Below, piece by piece: positions 44,635-52,980 of a DNA stretch of 64,000 nucleotides. Made by a program: the position numbers and the translations under genes. Location: positions 2,046,001-2,110,000 of the forward strand of contig NZ_CP097870.1 of assembly GCF_029223545.1 (NCBI RefSeq), read 5' to 3'. The stretch is from Thauera sp. GDN1. GTDB lineage: Bacteria > Pseudomonadota > Gammaproteobacteria > Burkholderiales > Rhodocyclaceae. Every line of letters starts with the position of its first letter. Positions within the stretch are counted from its first letter, which is position 1. The notes under the pieces are model-generated. The model had not been told where the DNA came from and made no database searches. It saw only the letters and a program-made list of their open reading frames with translations.

Positions 44635-45675
44635 ATGAACGAAATCAGACTGACCGAATTCTCCCACGGCGGCGGCTGCGGCTGCAAAATCGCCCCCGGC
44701 GTGCTCTCCGATCTGCTGGCCACCATGCCCGCCGGCCTCGTGCCGCCCGAGCTGCTGGTCGGTACCGACACCGCCGACGACGCCGCGGTGTACAAGCTCA
44801 ACGAGCGCCAGGCCGTCGTCGCCACCACCGACTTCTTCACCCCGATCGTGGACAACCCGCGCGACTTCGGCCGCATCGCCGCCACCAACGCGCTGTCCGA
44901 CGTCTATGCGATGGGCGGTACGCCGATCATGGCGCTGGCCATCGTCGGCATGCCGCTCGACAAGCTGCCGCCCGAGGTCATCGGCGAGATCCTCAAGGGT
45001 GGCGCCGAGGTCTGCCGCGAGGCCGGCATCCCGGTCGCCGGCGGGCACTCGATCGACGTGCTCGAGCCGATCTACGGCCTCGTCGGCCTGGGCGTGGTCG
45101 ACCCCGCCCGCGTGCGCACCAACGCCGGCGCCAAGGCGGGCGACGTGCTGATCCTGACCAAGCCGCTCGGCATCGGCATCCTGTCGGCGGGGCTCAAGAA
45201 GGGCCGCTTGTCGACCGATGGCTACGCGCAGATGATCCGCTGGACCACGACGCTCAACCGCGTCGGCGCGAAGCTCGCCGACATCGACGGCGTGCATGCG
45301 GTGACCGACGTCACCGGCTTCGGCCTCGCCGGCCACCTGCTCGAGATGTGCCGCGGCGCCGGTCTGACCGGTACGGTGCGCTTCGATGCGCTGCCGGTGA
45401 TCGACGAGGCGCGCGCGCTGGTGCAGGACGGTGTCGCCACCGGCGCGTCGACGCGCAACTGGGCGAGCTACGGCGCGGAGGTCGAGCTGCCGGCGGATGC
45501 GCCGGAGTGGCAGCGCAAGCTGGTCACCGATCCGCAGACCTCGGGCGGCCTGCTGATCGCCTGCGCAGCGGAGACGGTCGAGGCGGTGCAGGCCGCGATC
45601 CGCGAGTTCCAGGGCGAGGCCGGCACGGTGGTCGGCGCGATGCAGCCCGGTCCGGCGCGCGTGGTGGTCGCCTGA
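44635..45675 (+). CDS. selD: Selenide, water dikinase (selenophosphate synthetase)
   Basis: SelD makes monoselenophosphate from selenide and ATP. From the ATG at 44635 the product has 346 residues, like E. coli SelD (347). The N-terminal active loop is HGGGCGCKIAPG with Cys15, Cys17 and Lys18; residue 17 is encoded by TGC, so this is the Cys form and not a selenoprotein. Other family blocks are DTADDAAVYKL, TTDFFTPIVDNPRDFGRIAATNALSD (split here as TTDFFTPIVDN and FGRIAATNALSD), AGGHSIDVLEP and TDVTGFGLAGHL. It is divergent from mnmH, its natural partner. No selA, selB or selC is in the window. Confidence 0.97.
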   Translation: MNEIRLTEFSHGGGCGCKIAPGVLSDLLATMPAGLVPPELLVGTDTADDAAVYKLNERQAVVATTDFFTPIVDNPRDFGRIAATNALSDVYAMGGTPIMALAIVGMPLDKLPPEVIGEILKGGAEVCREAGIPVAGGHSIDVLEPIYGLVGLGVVDPARVRTNAGAKAGDVLILTKPLGIGILSAGLKKGRLSTDGYAQMIRWTTTLNRVGAKLADIDGVHAVTDVTGFGLAGHLLEMCRGAGLTGTVRFDALPVIDEARALVQDGVATGASTRNWASYGAEVELPADAPEWQRKLVTDPQTSGGLLIACAAETVEAVQAAIREFQGEAGTVVGAMQPGPARVVVA

Positions 45676-45695
45676 GCGCAGGCCCAGGCGCGTTT

Positions 45696-45723
45696 CCTGT
45701 GGGCGCGGCGGCAGCCGCGATGG
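45696..45723. repeat. REP-like dispersed repeat, copy B
   Basis: A 28-bp sequence, CCTGTGGGCGCGGCGGCA...GCCGCGATGG, identical to the copy at 38942-38969 except one base. It lies between the convergent ends of selD and tesA. The hairpin GCGGC-GGCA-GCCGC may also act in transcription termination or mRNA end protection. Confidence 0.65.
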
Positions 45724-45748
45724 CTGCAGCCGGATTGCGCGCCCGGGC

Positions 45749-46384
45749 TTACTTGCGCGCCGACTTCGCACCTTCTGCGGCGAGCAGCGGCTTCAGCTCG
45801 ACCCATACATTGTCGAGGATCAGCCCCTGCGCCTCCGCCGTCGGGTGGATGCCGTCGGCGAGGAACATCTCGGGGCGGTCGGCGAAGCCCTCCATCAGGA
45901 AGGGCACCAGCGGCAGGTCCTCGCGCTCGGCCAGCTCGCGATACACCGCGCTGAAGCGGCGGGTGTAGGCCGGGCCGTAGTTCGGCGGCATGTGCATGCC
46001 GACCAGCAGCACACGGGCGCCGGCGCCGTTCGCCGCGGCGACCATCGCCTTGAGGTTGTCGGCGAGCAGCCCGGGCTGCAGGCCGCGCAGGCCGTCGTTG
46101 GCGCCCAGCTCCAGGATCACCACCCTGGGCGCATGCTCGGCGAGCGCGTCGGGCAGGCGCGTCCTGCCACCCGACGAGGTCTCGCCGGATACACTGCCGT
46201 TGACGACCACATGGCGGAACCCTTCGGCCTGCAGACGCGTCTGCAACAGGGCGGGCCATTCCTGGCCCTTCTGCAGTCCATAGCCCGCCGACAGGCTGTC
46301 GCCCCAAACCAGGATGGTGTCGGCGCGGGCGAGGGCGGCGAAGAAGAACATGAACACGAAGGGAATGATGAAACGCAGCGGCAT
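45749..46384 (-). CDS. tesA: Arylesterase/acyl-CoA thioesterase I (SGNH hydrolase, TesA type)
   Basis: A periplasmic esterase/lysophospholipase of 211 residues. The signal peptide is MPLRFIIPFVFMFFFAALARA. The catalytic set of the SGNH fold is Ser30 in GDSLSAGYG, Gly64 in VNGSVSGETSSGG, Asn96 in ELGANDGL, and Asp177/His180 in LADGIHPT. The gene diverges from an ABC ATPase as tesA does from ybbA in E. coli. The two coding starts overlap by about 17 bp, so each promoter must lie inside the other gene. Confidence 0.93.
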   Translation of the reverse strand: MPLRFIIPFVFMFFFAALARADTILVWGDSLSAGYGLQKGQEWPALLQTRLQAEGFRHVVVNGSVSGETSSGGRTRLPDALAEHAPRVVILELGANDGLRGLQPGLLADNLKAMVAAANGAGARVLLVGMHMPPNYGPAYTRRFSAVYRELAEREDLPLVPFLMEGFADRPEMFLADGIHPTAEAQGLILDNVWVELKPLLAAEGAKSARK

Positions 46385-47084
46385 TGAGCTCTCCAGTCCG
46401 GTCATCGAGGTCGATGGCCTGTGCAAGCAGGTCACGCTGGCCGACGGCCAGGGCGAGCTGCAGATTCTGCAGGACATCCGGTTTGCGGTGGGCGCGGGCG
46501 AGTCGGTGGCGATCGTCGGCGCGTCCGGGTCGGGAAAATCGACCCTGCTGGGATTGCTCGCCGGCCTCGATGTTCCCAGTCGGGGTGCTGTGCGGCTACA
46601 GGGCACCGATCTGTTCGGCCTCGACGAGGATGCGCGCGCGGCGCTGCGCGGCGAGTCGATCGGCTTCGTGTTCCAGTCCTTCCAGCTTTTGCCTGCGCTC
46701 ACTGCACTGGAGAACGTGATGCTGCCGCTGGAACTGGCGGGCGCCGCCGATGCGCGCGCGGTCGCAACCCAGTGGCTGGAGCGCGTCGGCCTCGGCAGTC
46801 GGCTGCGCCATTATCCGAAGCACCTCTCGGGCGGCGAGCAGCAGCGCGTCGCGCTGGCGCGTGCGTTCGCGCCCGATCCGCGCGTGCTGCTCGCCGACGA
46901 ACCGACCGGCAACCTCGACGCCGAGACCGGCAAGGCGATCATCGAGCTGATGTTCTCGCTCAACCGCGAGGCGGGCACGACCCTGATCCTGGTCACCCAC
47001 GACGAGTCGCTGGCGCGCCGTTGCGGGCGCGTGCTGCGCATGAGCGCCGGCCGTCTGGAGGAGTCGTTGGTCGCCGCCCTCTAG
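46368..47084 (+). CDS. ybbA: ABC transporter ATP-binding protein (YbbA type)
   Basis: A 238-residue ATPase of the LolD/MacB/YbbA group: Walker A GASGSGKST (about 50-58), Q-loop FVFQSFQLLP, signature LSGGEQQRVALARA and Walker B VLLADEPTGNLD. GAAGGG lies at a fair distance before the ATG at 46368; the preceding ATG (46365) is nearer the ribosome site. In E. coli ybbA is followed by the permease ybbP; here serB comes next on the opposite strand and no permease gene is nearby. The ATPase therefore either pairs with a permease encoded elsewhere or is an orphan. Its 3' end overlaps serB by 4 bp. Confidence 0.88.
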   Translation: MKRSGIELSSPVIEVDGLCKQVTLADGQGELQILQDIRFAVGAGESVAIVGASGSGKSTLLGLLAGLDVPSRGAVRLQGTDLFGLDEDARAALRGESIGFVFQSFQLLPALTALENVMLPLELAGAADARAVATQWLERVGLGSRLRHYPKHLSGGEQQRVALARAFAPDPRVLLADEPTGNLDAETGKAIIELMFSLNREAGTTLILVTHDESLARRCGRVLRMSAGRLEESLVAAL

Positions 47085-47911
47085 CCGAAGATGTCGAGGA
47101 TCCCGTCCAGCCCGCTGTGATCCAGGCAGCAGTGCGCTACGTCGCGCAGGACCGGCTTGGCGTGGAAGGCGACGCCGAAACCGGCCGCGCGCAGCATCGG
47201 AATGTCGTTGGCGCCGTCTCCGGCCGCGATCACCTGCTCCGGCTTGAGGCCGAGTTCGTCGCGCACGCGCTGCAGATGCGCGGCCTTGGCCTCGCCGTCG
47301 ACGATGTCCCCCATCACCTTGCCGGTGAGCTTGCCGTCGATGACCTCGAGTTCGTTGGCGAAGGCGTAGTCGAAGCCGAGACTGGCCTTGAGGCGTTCGG
47401 TGAAGAAGGTGAAGCCGCCCGACACCAGCATGCTGCGGATGCCCGCGCGCTGCAGGCCCTGCAGCAGGCGCTCGGCGCCAGGGTTGAGCTGCAGGCGGTG
47501 GTCGAAGACCTCGGCGAGCGCGCTTTCCGGCAGTCCGGCCAGCAAGCTCACGCGCCGCGTCAGCGATTCGCGAAAATCGATCTCGCCCTGCATCGCCGCC
47601 TCGGTGATCGCCGCCACCTCGCGCTTGAGGCCCTGCATGTCGGCGATCTCGTCGATGCACTCGATGTTGATCAGGGTCGAGTCCATGTCGGTGACGAAGA
47701 GGCCGAAGTCGCTCAGCTTGCGGCCCTCGGGCAACCACACGTGATCGAGCCCGCCCGCGGCGCAGGTGGCGACCAGCGCTTCGTGGGGCTTGGCGCCCAG
47801 GAGGCGGAAGGAGCGCGTGGTGATCTGCTCGATCTCGCGCGTCTCGGTGAGCTTGGCGACGTTCTTCAGCGCGACGCTGTCGACGTCGGCGGCCAGCACG
47901 ACCAGGTTCAT
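47081..47911 (-). CDS. serB: Phosphoserine phosphatase SerB
   Basis: Last step of serine synthesis: phosphoserine to serine. The 276-residue HAD enzyme has an N-terminal regulatory-type region (about 1-68), then FVTDMDSTLINIECIDEIAD with nucleophile Asp75 and acid/base Asp77, SMLVSGGFTFFTERL (motif II Ser), and GDGANDIPMLRAAGFGVAFHAKP (motif III/IV). Its first codon overlaps the end of aroG by 4 bp (ATGA), so the two are coupled: aroG then serB. Its stop region overlaps ybbA, which is convergent. Confidence 0.96.
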   Translation of the reverse strand: MNLVVLAADVDSVALKNVAKLTETREIEQITTRSFRLLGAKPHEALVATCAAGGLDHVWLPEGRKLSDFGLFVTDMDSTLINIECIDEIADMQGLKREVAAITEAAMQGEIDFRESLTRRVSLLAGLPESALAEVFDHRLQLNPGAERLLQGLQRAGIRSMLVSGGFTFFTERLKASLGFDYAFANELEVIDGKLTGKVMGDIVDGEAKAAHLQRVRDELGLKPEQVIAAGDGANDIPMLRAAGFGVAFHAKPVLRDVAHCCLDHSGLDGILDIFG

Positions 47912-48987
47912 GCGCGCCGCTCCGCACGGGGCAGCACGTCGCGCAGCAGGGCGGCGGCGTTGCGGATCATCTCCTCGGTGGTGTCCCAGCCCACGCAGGC
48001 GTCGGTCACCGAGCAGCCGTACTTGAGCTGCGACAGGTCGGCCGGAATCGGCTGGTTGCCGGCCTCGATGTTGCTCTCGATCATCAGGCCGACCACCGAC
48101 TGGTTACCCTCGCGGATCTGGTGCATCACGTCCTTCATCACCAGCGGCTGGTACTCGGGCTTCTTCCACGAGTTGGCGTGCGAGCAATCGACGACGATGT
48201 TCCTGGGCAGCTTGGCCTTGGCCAGCGCCTGCTCGGCGAGCGAGATCGACACCGTGTCGTAGTTCGGACGGCCGCCGCCGCCGCGCAGCACCACGTGGCC
48301 ATAAGGGTTGCCACGCGTGCGGGTGACCGCCGACTGGCCCTGGCTGTTGATGCCGAGGAAGCTGTGCGGGCTGGCTGCCGAGATGATGGCGTTGATCGCC
48401 ACGTCCATGTCGCCGTCGGTGGCGTTCTTGAAGCCGACCGGGGTGGACAGGCCCGAGGCCATCTCGCGGTGGGTCTGCGATTCCGAGGTGCGGGCACCGA
48501 TCGCGGTCCAGGCGATGAGGTCGCCGTAGTACTGCGGCGCGATCGGGTCGAGCGCCTCGGTGGCGGTGGGCAGGCCGATCTCGCACACGTCGAGCAGGAA
48601 CTTGCGCGCGCACTCCATGCCGACGTCGATGCGGAAGGAGTCGTCCATGAACGGATCGTTGATGAAGCCCTTCCAGCCGGTCGAGGTGCGCGGCTTCTCG
48701 AAATAGACGCGCATCACCAGCAGCAGCGTGTCGGAGACCTCGTCGGCCAGCTTCTTGAGCCGGCGCGCATAGTCCAGACCGGCCACCGGATCGTGGATCG
48801 AGCACGGCCCGACCACCACGAACACGCGCGGGTCCTTGCGGTCGAGGATGTCCATCACCGCCTTGCGGCCCGCGACCACCGAAGCCGCCGCGCGCTCGGT
48901 GAGCGGCACGCGCGCCTTGATCTCCTCGGGGGAGGGCATGTGGTCGAAGGCGAGGACGTTGAGGTTTTCGGTCTGGGTGAGCGGCAT
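47908..48987 (-). CDS. 3-Deoxy-7-phosphoheptulonate (DAHP) synthase, class I
   Basis: First enzyme of the shikimate pathway, joining phosphoenolpyruvate and erythrose 4-phosphate. The 359-residue product matches E. coli AroF/G/H in length and motifs: VVVGPCSIHDP (about 57-67), MRVYFEKPRTSTGWKGFINDP, GARTSESQTHREMASG, ATDGDMDVAINA and VVDCSHANSWKKPEYQP. Which aromatic amino acid inhibits it is not decided here. serB overlaps its stop codon by 4 bp. The start ATG gives MPLTQTENLN. Confidence 0.95.
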   Translation of the reverse strand: MPLTQTENLNVLAFDHMPSPEEIKARVPLTERAAASVVAGRKAVMDILDRKDPRVFVVVGPCSIHDPVAGLDYARRLKKLADEVSDTLLLVMRVYFEKPRTSTGWKGFINDPFMDDSFRIDVGMECARKFLLDVCEIGLPTATEALDPIAPQYYGDLIAWTAIGARTSESQTHREMASGLSTPVGFKNATDGDMDVAINAIISAASPHSFLGINSQGQSAVTRTRGNPYGHVVLRGGGGRPNYDTVSISLAEQALAKAKLPRNIVVDCSHANSWKKPEYQPLVMKDVMHQIREGNQSVVGLMIESNIEAGNQPIPADLSQLKYGCSVTDACVGWDTTEEMIRNAAALLRDVLPRAERRA

Positions 48988-49107
48988 TGCTGGGGGCTCC
49001 GGTTGCGGCCTGGAAAGCTCGCAATTGTAACGCCCGCGCTGGGCGCTGTCCTTGCGGATTTGGCTGCGGCCGTGGGGTTCAGCCCCGCAGGCCGCGGGGC
49101 GCCGGCC

Positions 49108-49686
49108 TCATGCGCCGGTGTGCACGGCCCTGAGCAGCTTGTCGGTGTCGAAACCCTTGGCGCGCAGGCGCTGAAGCAGCGCCTCGTAGTCCGCCGGGGC
49201 GACCCGCGGGCTTCGCGACAGCACCCACAGGTAGGTCCGCGTCGGCTCGCTGATCGCGACCAGTCCGTAGGCCGGGTCGAGGTCGACGATCCAGTAGTCG
49301 CCCCACACCGCCGGGATGAACGAGAGCCAGGCGGGCGCGAAGCGCACTTCGAGCCGCGGCGAGGTCGGGCCGCCGATCTGGCGGGCTTCGCCCACGGCCT
49401 CGGAGACGCTTCCGTCCTCCTCGCGGCAGCGGTTGACCACCCGCAGCCGGCCGTTCTCCTTGAGGCTGTATTCGGCACGGGTATCGCCGACGCATTTGCG
49501 CTGGAAGCGGTTCGCGTAGCGCGCGATCTCGAACCATTCGCCCATGTAGCGCGGCACGTCCAGCGCGGCGATCGTGGTCAGGGGTTCGGCGCCGGCGCCC
49601 GAGGATGCCGAGGAGGGCACGGGGAGGCCGAGGGCAATCAAGGCGAGCAGGCTTGCGAGCAGGGGTCTAGGAATGGGTCTGGGCAT
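49108..49686 (-). CDS. Lipocalin family protein (Blc-like)
   Basis: A 192-residue secreted lipocalin. A signal peptide (about 1-28, LLASLLALIALGLPVPSSAS) precedes the GxW motif in PRYMGEWFEIARYANRFQRKC (about 45-65). Later blocks AEYSLKENGRLRVVNRCREEDG, WGDYWIVDLDPAYGLVAISEP and LWVLSRSP are the typical Blc/ApoD beta strands. Unlike E. coli Blc there is no lipobox Cys at the end of the signal, so it is probably soluble in the periplasm. Such proteins bind hydrophobic ligands. It follows the CIA30-like gene on the same strand by 19 bp. Confidence 0.9.
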   Translation of the reverse strand: MPRPIPRPLLASLLALIALGLPVPSSASSGAGAEPLTTIAALDVPRYMGEWFEIARYANRFQRKCVGDTRAEYSLKENGRLRVVNRCREEDGSVSEAVGEARQIGGPTSPRLEVRFAPAWLSFIPAVWGDYWIVDLDPAYGLVAISEPTRTYLWVLSRSPRVAPADYEALLQRLRAKGFDTDKLLRAVHTGA

Positions 49687-49705
49687 GGGGGCTCCTGGCG
49701 TGTGG

Positions 49706-50209
49706 TCAGTCTGAAGTCTCGATCCCGATCGCCCGGATCGCGAGTGCGAATGGACCGTCCTGCCCGTCGGCGATCATCAGGCCGGCCTGGCGGACGCAGG
49801 CAGGGTCGAGCGGTGGCGCGCCGGCCACGACGCGGCCGCGCCGGCTCGGCAGGAAATCGGCGCAGGACAGTCGGCACGTCGTCCAGGCCCCGGCAGGCGG
49901 GGTGAATCGGCACTGGTAATTGATCCCGTCGAAGCGGGCGTCGGTGCGCAGGTTGAACTTGTACGCCTTGCCGTCCCCGTACACCTCGAGCAGGTAGGCG
50001 ATCACGTGCGCTCTGCCCAGTGTGTCGGGTGCGCGGCGCACGGATGCGAAGCCGCCGTTGTTCTCGAACGAGACGTGACCCGAAAAGACGGCATGGCCTG
50101 CCGGGTCGAAGGCGAGGCGACTGCGCGATCTGCCGCCCATCACGACATCGTCGACCGGTGTCCACCGCGCGATCTCCATCGGGTCGGAAAAGTCGGTGAG
50201 CGTGATCAT
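49706..50209 (-). CDS. CIA30-family protein (complex I intermediate-associated type)
   Basis: From the ATG at 50209 (MITLTDFSDPMEIARWTPV) the product has 167 residues and is a single jelly-roll CIA30 domain: VDDVVMGGRSRSRL (about 17-30), AVFSGHVSFENNGGFASVR (about 38-56), YGDGKAYKFNLRTDARFDGINYQCRF and CRLSCADFLPSRRGRVV are the family signatures. Bacterial CIA30 proteins have no settled function. No signal peptide is seen. Codons upstream of 50209 do not look conserved. A gene-poor 294-bp stretch separates it from the ATP-grasp-like gene. Confidence 0.85.
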   Translation of the reverse strand: MITLTDFSDPMEIARWTPVDDVVMGGRSRSRLAFDPAGHAVFSGHVSFENNGGFASVRRAPDTLGRAHVIAYLLEVYGDGKAYKFNLRTDARFDGINYQCRFTPPAGAWTTCRLSCADFLPSRRGRVVAGAPPLDPACVRQAGLMIADGQDGPFALAIRAIGIETSD

Positions 50210-50503
50210 GGGCGCGTCGTCTGTCTGTCGGAGGCGGGCTATGCGGTTCGGTTTCCTTGCATTCACGGCGCGGGGCCGCAGGCGCGGCGCTGCAGCGCTG
50301 GCGGAGGACCGGTCCGGGCGGATGATGTGCGTGTGTTCGAACTGTGCCCTGTGATCGGCAGGCGGTCGCCGAGTTCGCGCGGCCTGACGGTGGCACCGGG
50401 CAGTGTTTGATGAAGTCCGGGGCCAACTGCACGCTGCCGCCCATCATCCGCCCGTCAGCCTGCGCCAACGTGCCCGTGATGCGGACTTCGTCATGACGGC
50501 GGT

Positions 50504-51844
50504 TCATGCGGCAGCGCCCTTCCTTCCTGTGGCGAGATCGTTCGTGCCGGCCACGAACACCGGCGCAAAGCCCCCGCCGGGCGTGCGGAAGTTGGTCGTC
50601 TGTCCCCTGTACAGCCGCGCCGCGACCAGGCGGATGGCGCCTGCGTAGGCATAGGCACGGACATCGAGCTTCAGGTCGCTGCTCTGTCCGTCGAGCGCGA
50701 CCCGTCGCTCCGAGGGGAGGGCGAGGCTCTGCGCCACGTAGCCGCCGGCGAGAATCTCCTGCCAGACACGCTGCGTGAGCTTGTCCCCGCGGTAGGTCGC
50801 GCGACTGCCGAAACCCGCGAAGGGTTTGAAGAACAGGCTGCGCCGGGCCGCCCACAAGGCGTCCGCACGCGCTGGCGTGACCTCGACCGTGCGGGGAATG
50901 CCGGCGAGCAGGCGGTCGATGAGGGGCTGCGGGACGCCGAGCTCCGCAAGCCGCGCGGCATCGCTCAGCACGCTGAGATTGCGCTTGTCCGCATACAGCG
51001 CATGGGCACGCGGGTGCGGGGTGAGCACGATCGCACCCGTCTCGTAGGCAGTGCGCAGGGGGGCCAAGGCCCCGGTCTGGAGGTAGAAATCGGTCAGGCG
51101 GTTGTAGACCAGATCGATCGGTACGCCGCCATGCATCAGGCGGCCCGATTCGAATGAGAGCTCGGCGGGGTCGCAGATCACGGCCTCGATGCCGGCGTTG
51201 CGGAACAGGTGGCGAAAGAGCAGGAACTCGGGGTACAGGTACTGTGCAGCGGGATGCTCGTCGACGATGGCGACACGGGCGGGCCTGCCGCTGCGCCCCT
51301 GCAGCGACCATTCGGCCAGGAAGTCGTCCACCCAGCGCTGGTCGAGCGCCTCGAGCTCGGCGGTAGGTCGCAGGAAGGGCCGGATCTGTTCGCAGCAGGC
51401 CCTCTGCGCACGCGCCAGGACACCGTTGAGCACGGCGCCGCCGGCATTGGTGTTGATCTCGATGAGCTGAGGGCCGGCTTCGCCCAGGTGGAAGTCGAAC
51501 CCCATGAAGACAGATCTCGGCCCGTGGTCGATACGGGCGATCGGTGGCGCGCGATCGAGCGCCGTGGCCTGATAGGCGGGCAGGGCGAGGACCGATTCGA
51601 TCGCGGCGATCATGTCTGCCATCGACCGGAGCGTTTCGGGCGCGATGAACACGGCGGTTGCCGAGAACAGGTGCGGACGGCTGCGTCCGATCTCTGCGGC
51701 CAGCCCGAACAGGCTGGGCTCTGCCTCGAGTTGCAGGCGCAGACGTTCCGGATCGAGGCTGCGGCAGTCGCAGGCGCGGTTGATCGCCTCCGCGACCCGG
51801 CGCGCGCCGACCTGTCTGGTGAAACTGAAATCGCCCGCGTCCAT
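50504..51844 (-). CDS. Uncharacterised ATP-grasp-like protein
   Basis: A 446-residue cytosolic protein from the ATG at 51844 (MDAGDFSFTRQVGARRVAEA). I do not recognise a named family, but FMGFDFHLGEAGPQLIEINTN (about 114-134), LFFKPFAGFGSRATYRGDKLT (about 348-368) and SDLKLDVRAYAYAGAIRLVA followed by ARLYRGQTTNFRTPGGGFAPV (about 395-435) resemble the nucleotide- and metal-binding strands of ATP-grasp ligases. The likely class of reaction is ATP-dependent joining of a carboxylate and an amine. It starts 8 bp after the MBL-fold gene on the same strand, so the two likely act together. The stretch between it and the CIA30 gene (50210-50503) shows nothing I can name. Confidence 0.6.
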   Translation of the reverse strand: MDAGDFSFTRQVGARRVAEAINRACDCRSLDPERLRLQLEAEPSLFGLAAEIGRSRPHLFSATAVFIAPETLRSMADMIAAIESVLALPAYQATALDRAPPIARIDHGPRSVFMGFDFHLGEAGPQLIEINTNAGGAVLNGVLARAQRACCEQIRPFLRPTAELEALDQRWVDDFLAEWSLQGRSGRPARVAIVDEHPAAQYLYPEFLLFRHLFRNAGIEAVICDPAELSFESGRLMHGGVPIDLVYNRLTDFYLQTGALAPLRTAYETGAIVLTPHPRAHALYADKRNLSVLSDAARLAELGVPQPLIDRLLAGIPRTVEVTPARADALWAARRSLFFKPFAGFGSRATYRGDKLTQRVWQEILAGGYVAQSLALPSERRVALDGQSSDLKLDVRAYAYAGAIRLVAARLYRGQTTNFRTPGGGFAPVFVAGTNDLATGRKGAAA

Positions 51845-51852
51845 GTTCGTCC

Positions 51853-52809
51853 CTATTGCGCGGCTTCGAGGCGCAGGTAGGCGCGGCTCACATTGCCTCG
51901 ATGGAGCTCGCCGTAGTTGGCGAGGCGCGCGAACTGGGTCGCGTCGCCCAGCTGCGCGACCGCCTCGTCGACACCCACCATGTCGCCAGCGAGCGGCCTG
52001 ACGCCATTGACGATGAAGGCGAGGTAGTCGCCGGTGTCGGCCCGTGCCCTGGCCAGATCGCTTACGGAGCCATGACCCGGGACGATCCGTCGCGGACCGA
52101 GCGCCGCGAGCGCCTCGAAGGCCGCAAGCCAGGTCTCGGCGTTGCTCTGCGGCAGGATCCCGAGCAGGCGCTCCACGTAGACGTGATCGCCGGCGAAGAG
52201 GATGCGCTCCTCCGGCAGCCAGACGACCACATCGCCCGGGAAGTGGGCATCGGCGAAGTAACGGATCTCGATCTGCCGGCCGCCGAGATTCAGCCTCGTG
52301 TGTGCGCCTTCGAGAGGGCGGTCGGCGGTGACCGCTTCGGTGCCATCGAGCCGCTCCTTGAGCACCGGGCGCAGGCTGTCGAGTTGCGCCCGGGCATTGC
52401 GTTGCTGCGTCGCGACGGTGAGTGCGTGAGCGATTACCTGGACGCCGCGATCGCGGAAATGCCCATTGCCCAACCAGCGGTGATCCTGGGCGCCGGTGTT
52501 GATGACCCAGCGTACCGGCTTGCCGGTCAGCCGGAACGCCTCGGCTTCGAGCAGGCGGGCGCCTTGCTGCGATGCGCCGCTGTCGATCAGCACCGCGCCG
52601 CCGGTGGTGTCGATGATCCCGAAGTTCGCATTCAAACCGTGATTCTCGTAGCTCCGTGGGCCCGTGGGGCCGATCAGGGCGTGGACGCCGTGCGTGACCT
52701 CCTGGTGTGCGAGCTTGAAGTCCTCGTCGGCAAGCGCTGGCGAACCGAGACCAAACACCAGCAGGAGGCTGACGAAGCGCCGTGTCAGCGCGTGAATGGG
52801 AAATGTCAT
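51853..52809 (-). CDS. Exported MBL-fold protein lacking the HxHxDH motif
   Basis: A 318-residue metallo-beta-lactamase-fold protein with a signal peptide (MTFPIHALTRRFVSLLLVFG...ALA-DE). The first metal motif, normally THxHxDH, reads NTGAQDHRWLGN here: Gly, Gln and Arg replace three ligands, with a single His shifted. Later landmarks remain: YFADAHFPGDVVVWLPE, ERILFAGDHVY (Asp) and IVPGHGSV (His). A family of MBL proteins with QDHRxxGN is known to me only loosely (some relatives lie near quinoprotein genes). It could bind one metal or none. The ATP-grasp-like gene follows 8 bp later and the arsenic operon is divergent. Confidence 0.75.
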   Translation of the reverse strand: MTFPIHALTRRFVSLLLVFGLGSPALADEDFKLAHQEVTHGVHALIGPTGPRSYENHGLNANFGIIDTTGGAVLIDSGASQQGARLLEAEAFRLTGKPVRWVINTGAQDHRWLGNGHFRDRGVQVIAHALTVATQQRNARAQLDSLRPVLKERLDGTEAVTADRPLEGAHTRLNLGGRQIEIRYFADAHFPGDVVVWLPEERILFAGDHVYVERLLGILPQSNAETWLAAFEALAALGPRRIVPGHGSVSDLARARADTGDYLAFIVNGVRPLAGDMVGVDEAVAQLGDATQFARLANYGELHRGNVSRAYLRLEAAQ

Positions 52810-52936
52810 CGGTTCGAAATGTGGGTTCGGCAGTTTCGTCAGTGTAGTAGAGCGGGGCGTGGACGAGGCCGCCTGGATCGGCCTGGTGCAGCGGTGTCGT
52901 CACGTCATCTTCATCTTTCCTTCACATTTTGCGCTC

Positions 52937-52942
52937 TATAAT
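52937..52942 (+). promoter_or_regulatory. -10 box (TATAAT) of the arsenic operon
   Basis: A perfect TATAAT in an AT-rich patch (52911-52972) that contrasts with the GC-rich surroundings, 39 bp before the first gene; transcription would start near 52949. The -35 region (TTTCCTTCAC) is poor, as expected for a promoter under regulation. The AT-rich sequence TTCAATACTTCTAAAAATAT right after it is a plausible ArsR operator, though no clean palindrome stands out. Confidence 0.55.
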
Positions 52943-52980
52943 TCAATACTTCTAAAAATATCACCTTGTTGGGGCGTGAC

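Noticed and set aside
44635..45675. Selenocysteine in SelD
   Set aside because: The codon at residue 17 is TGC, not TGA; this is the cysteine form.
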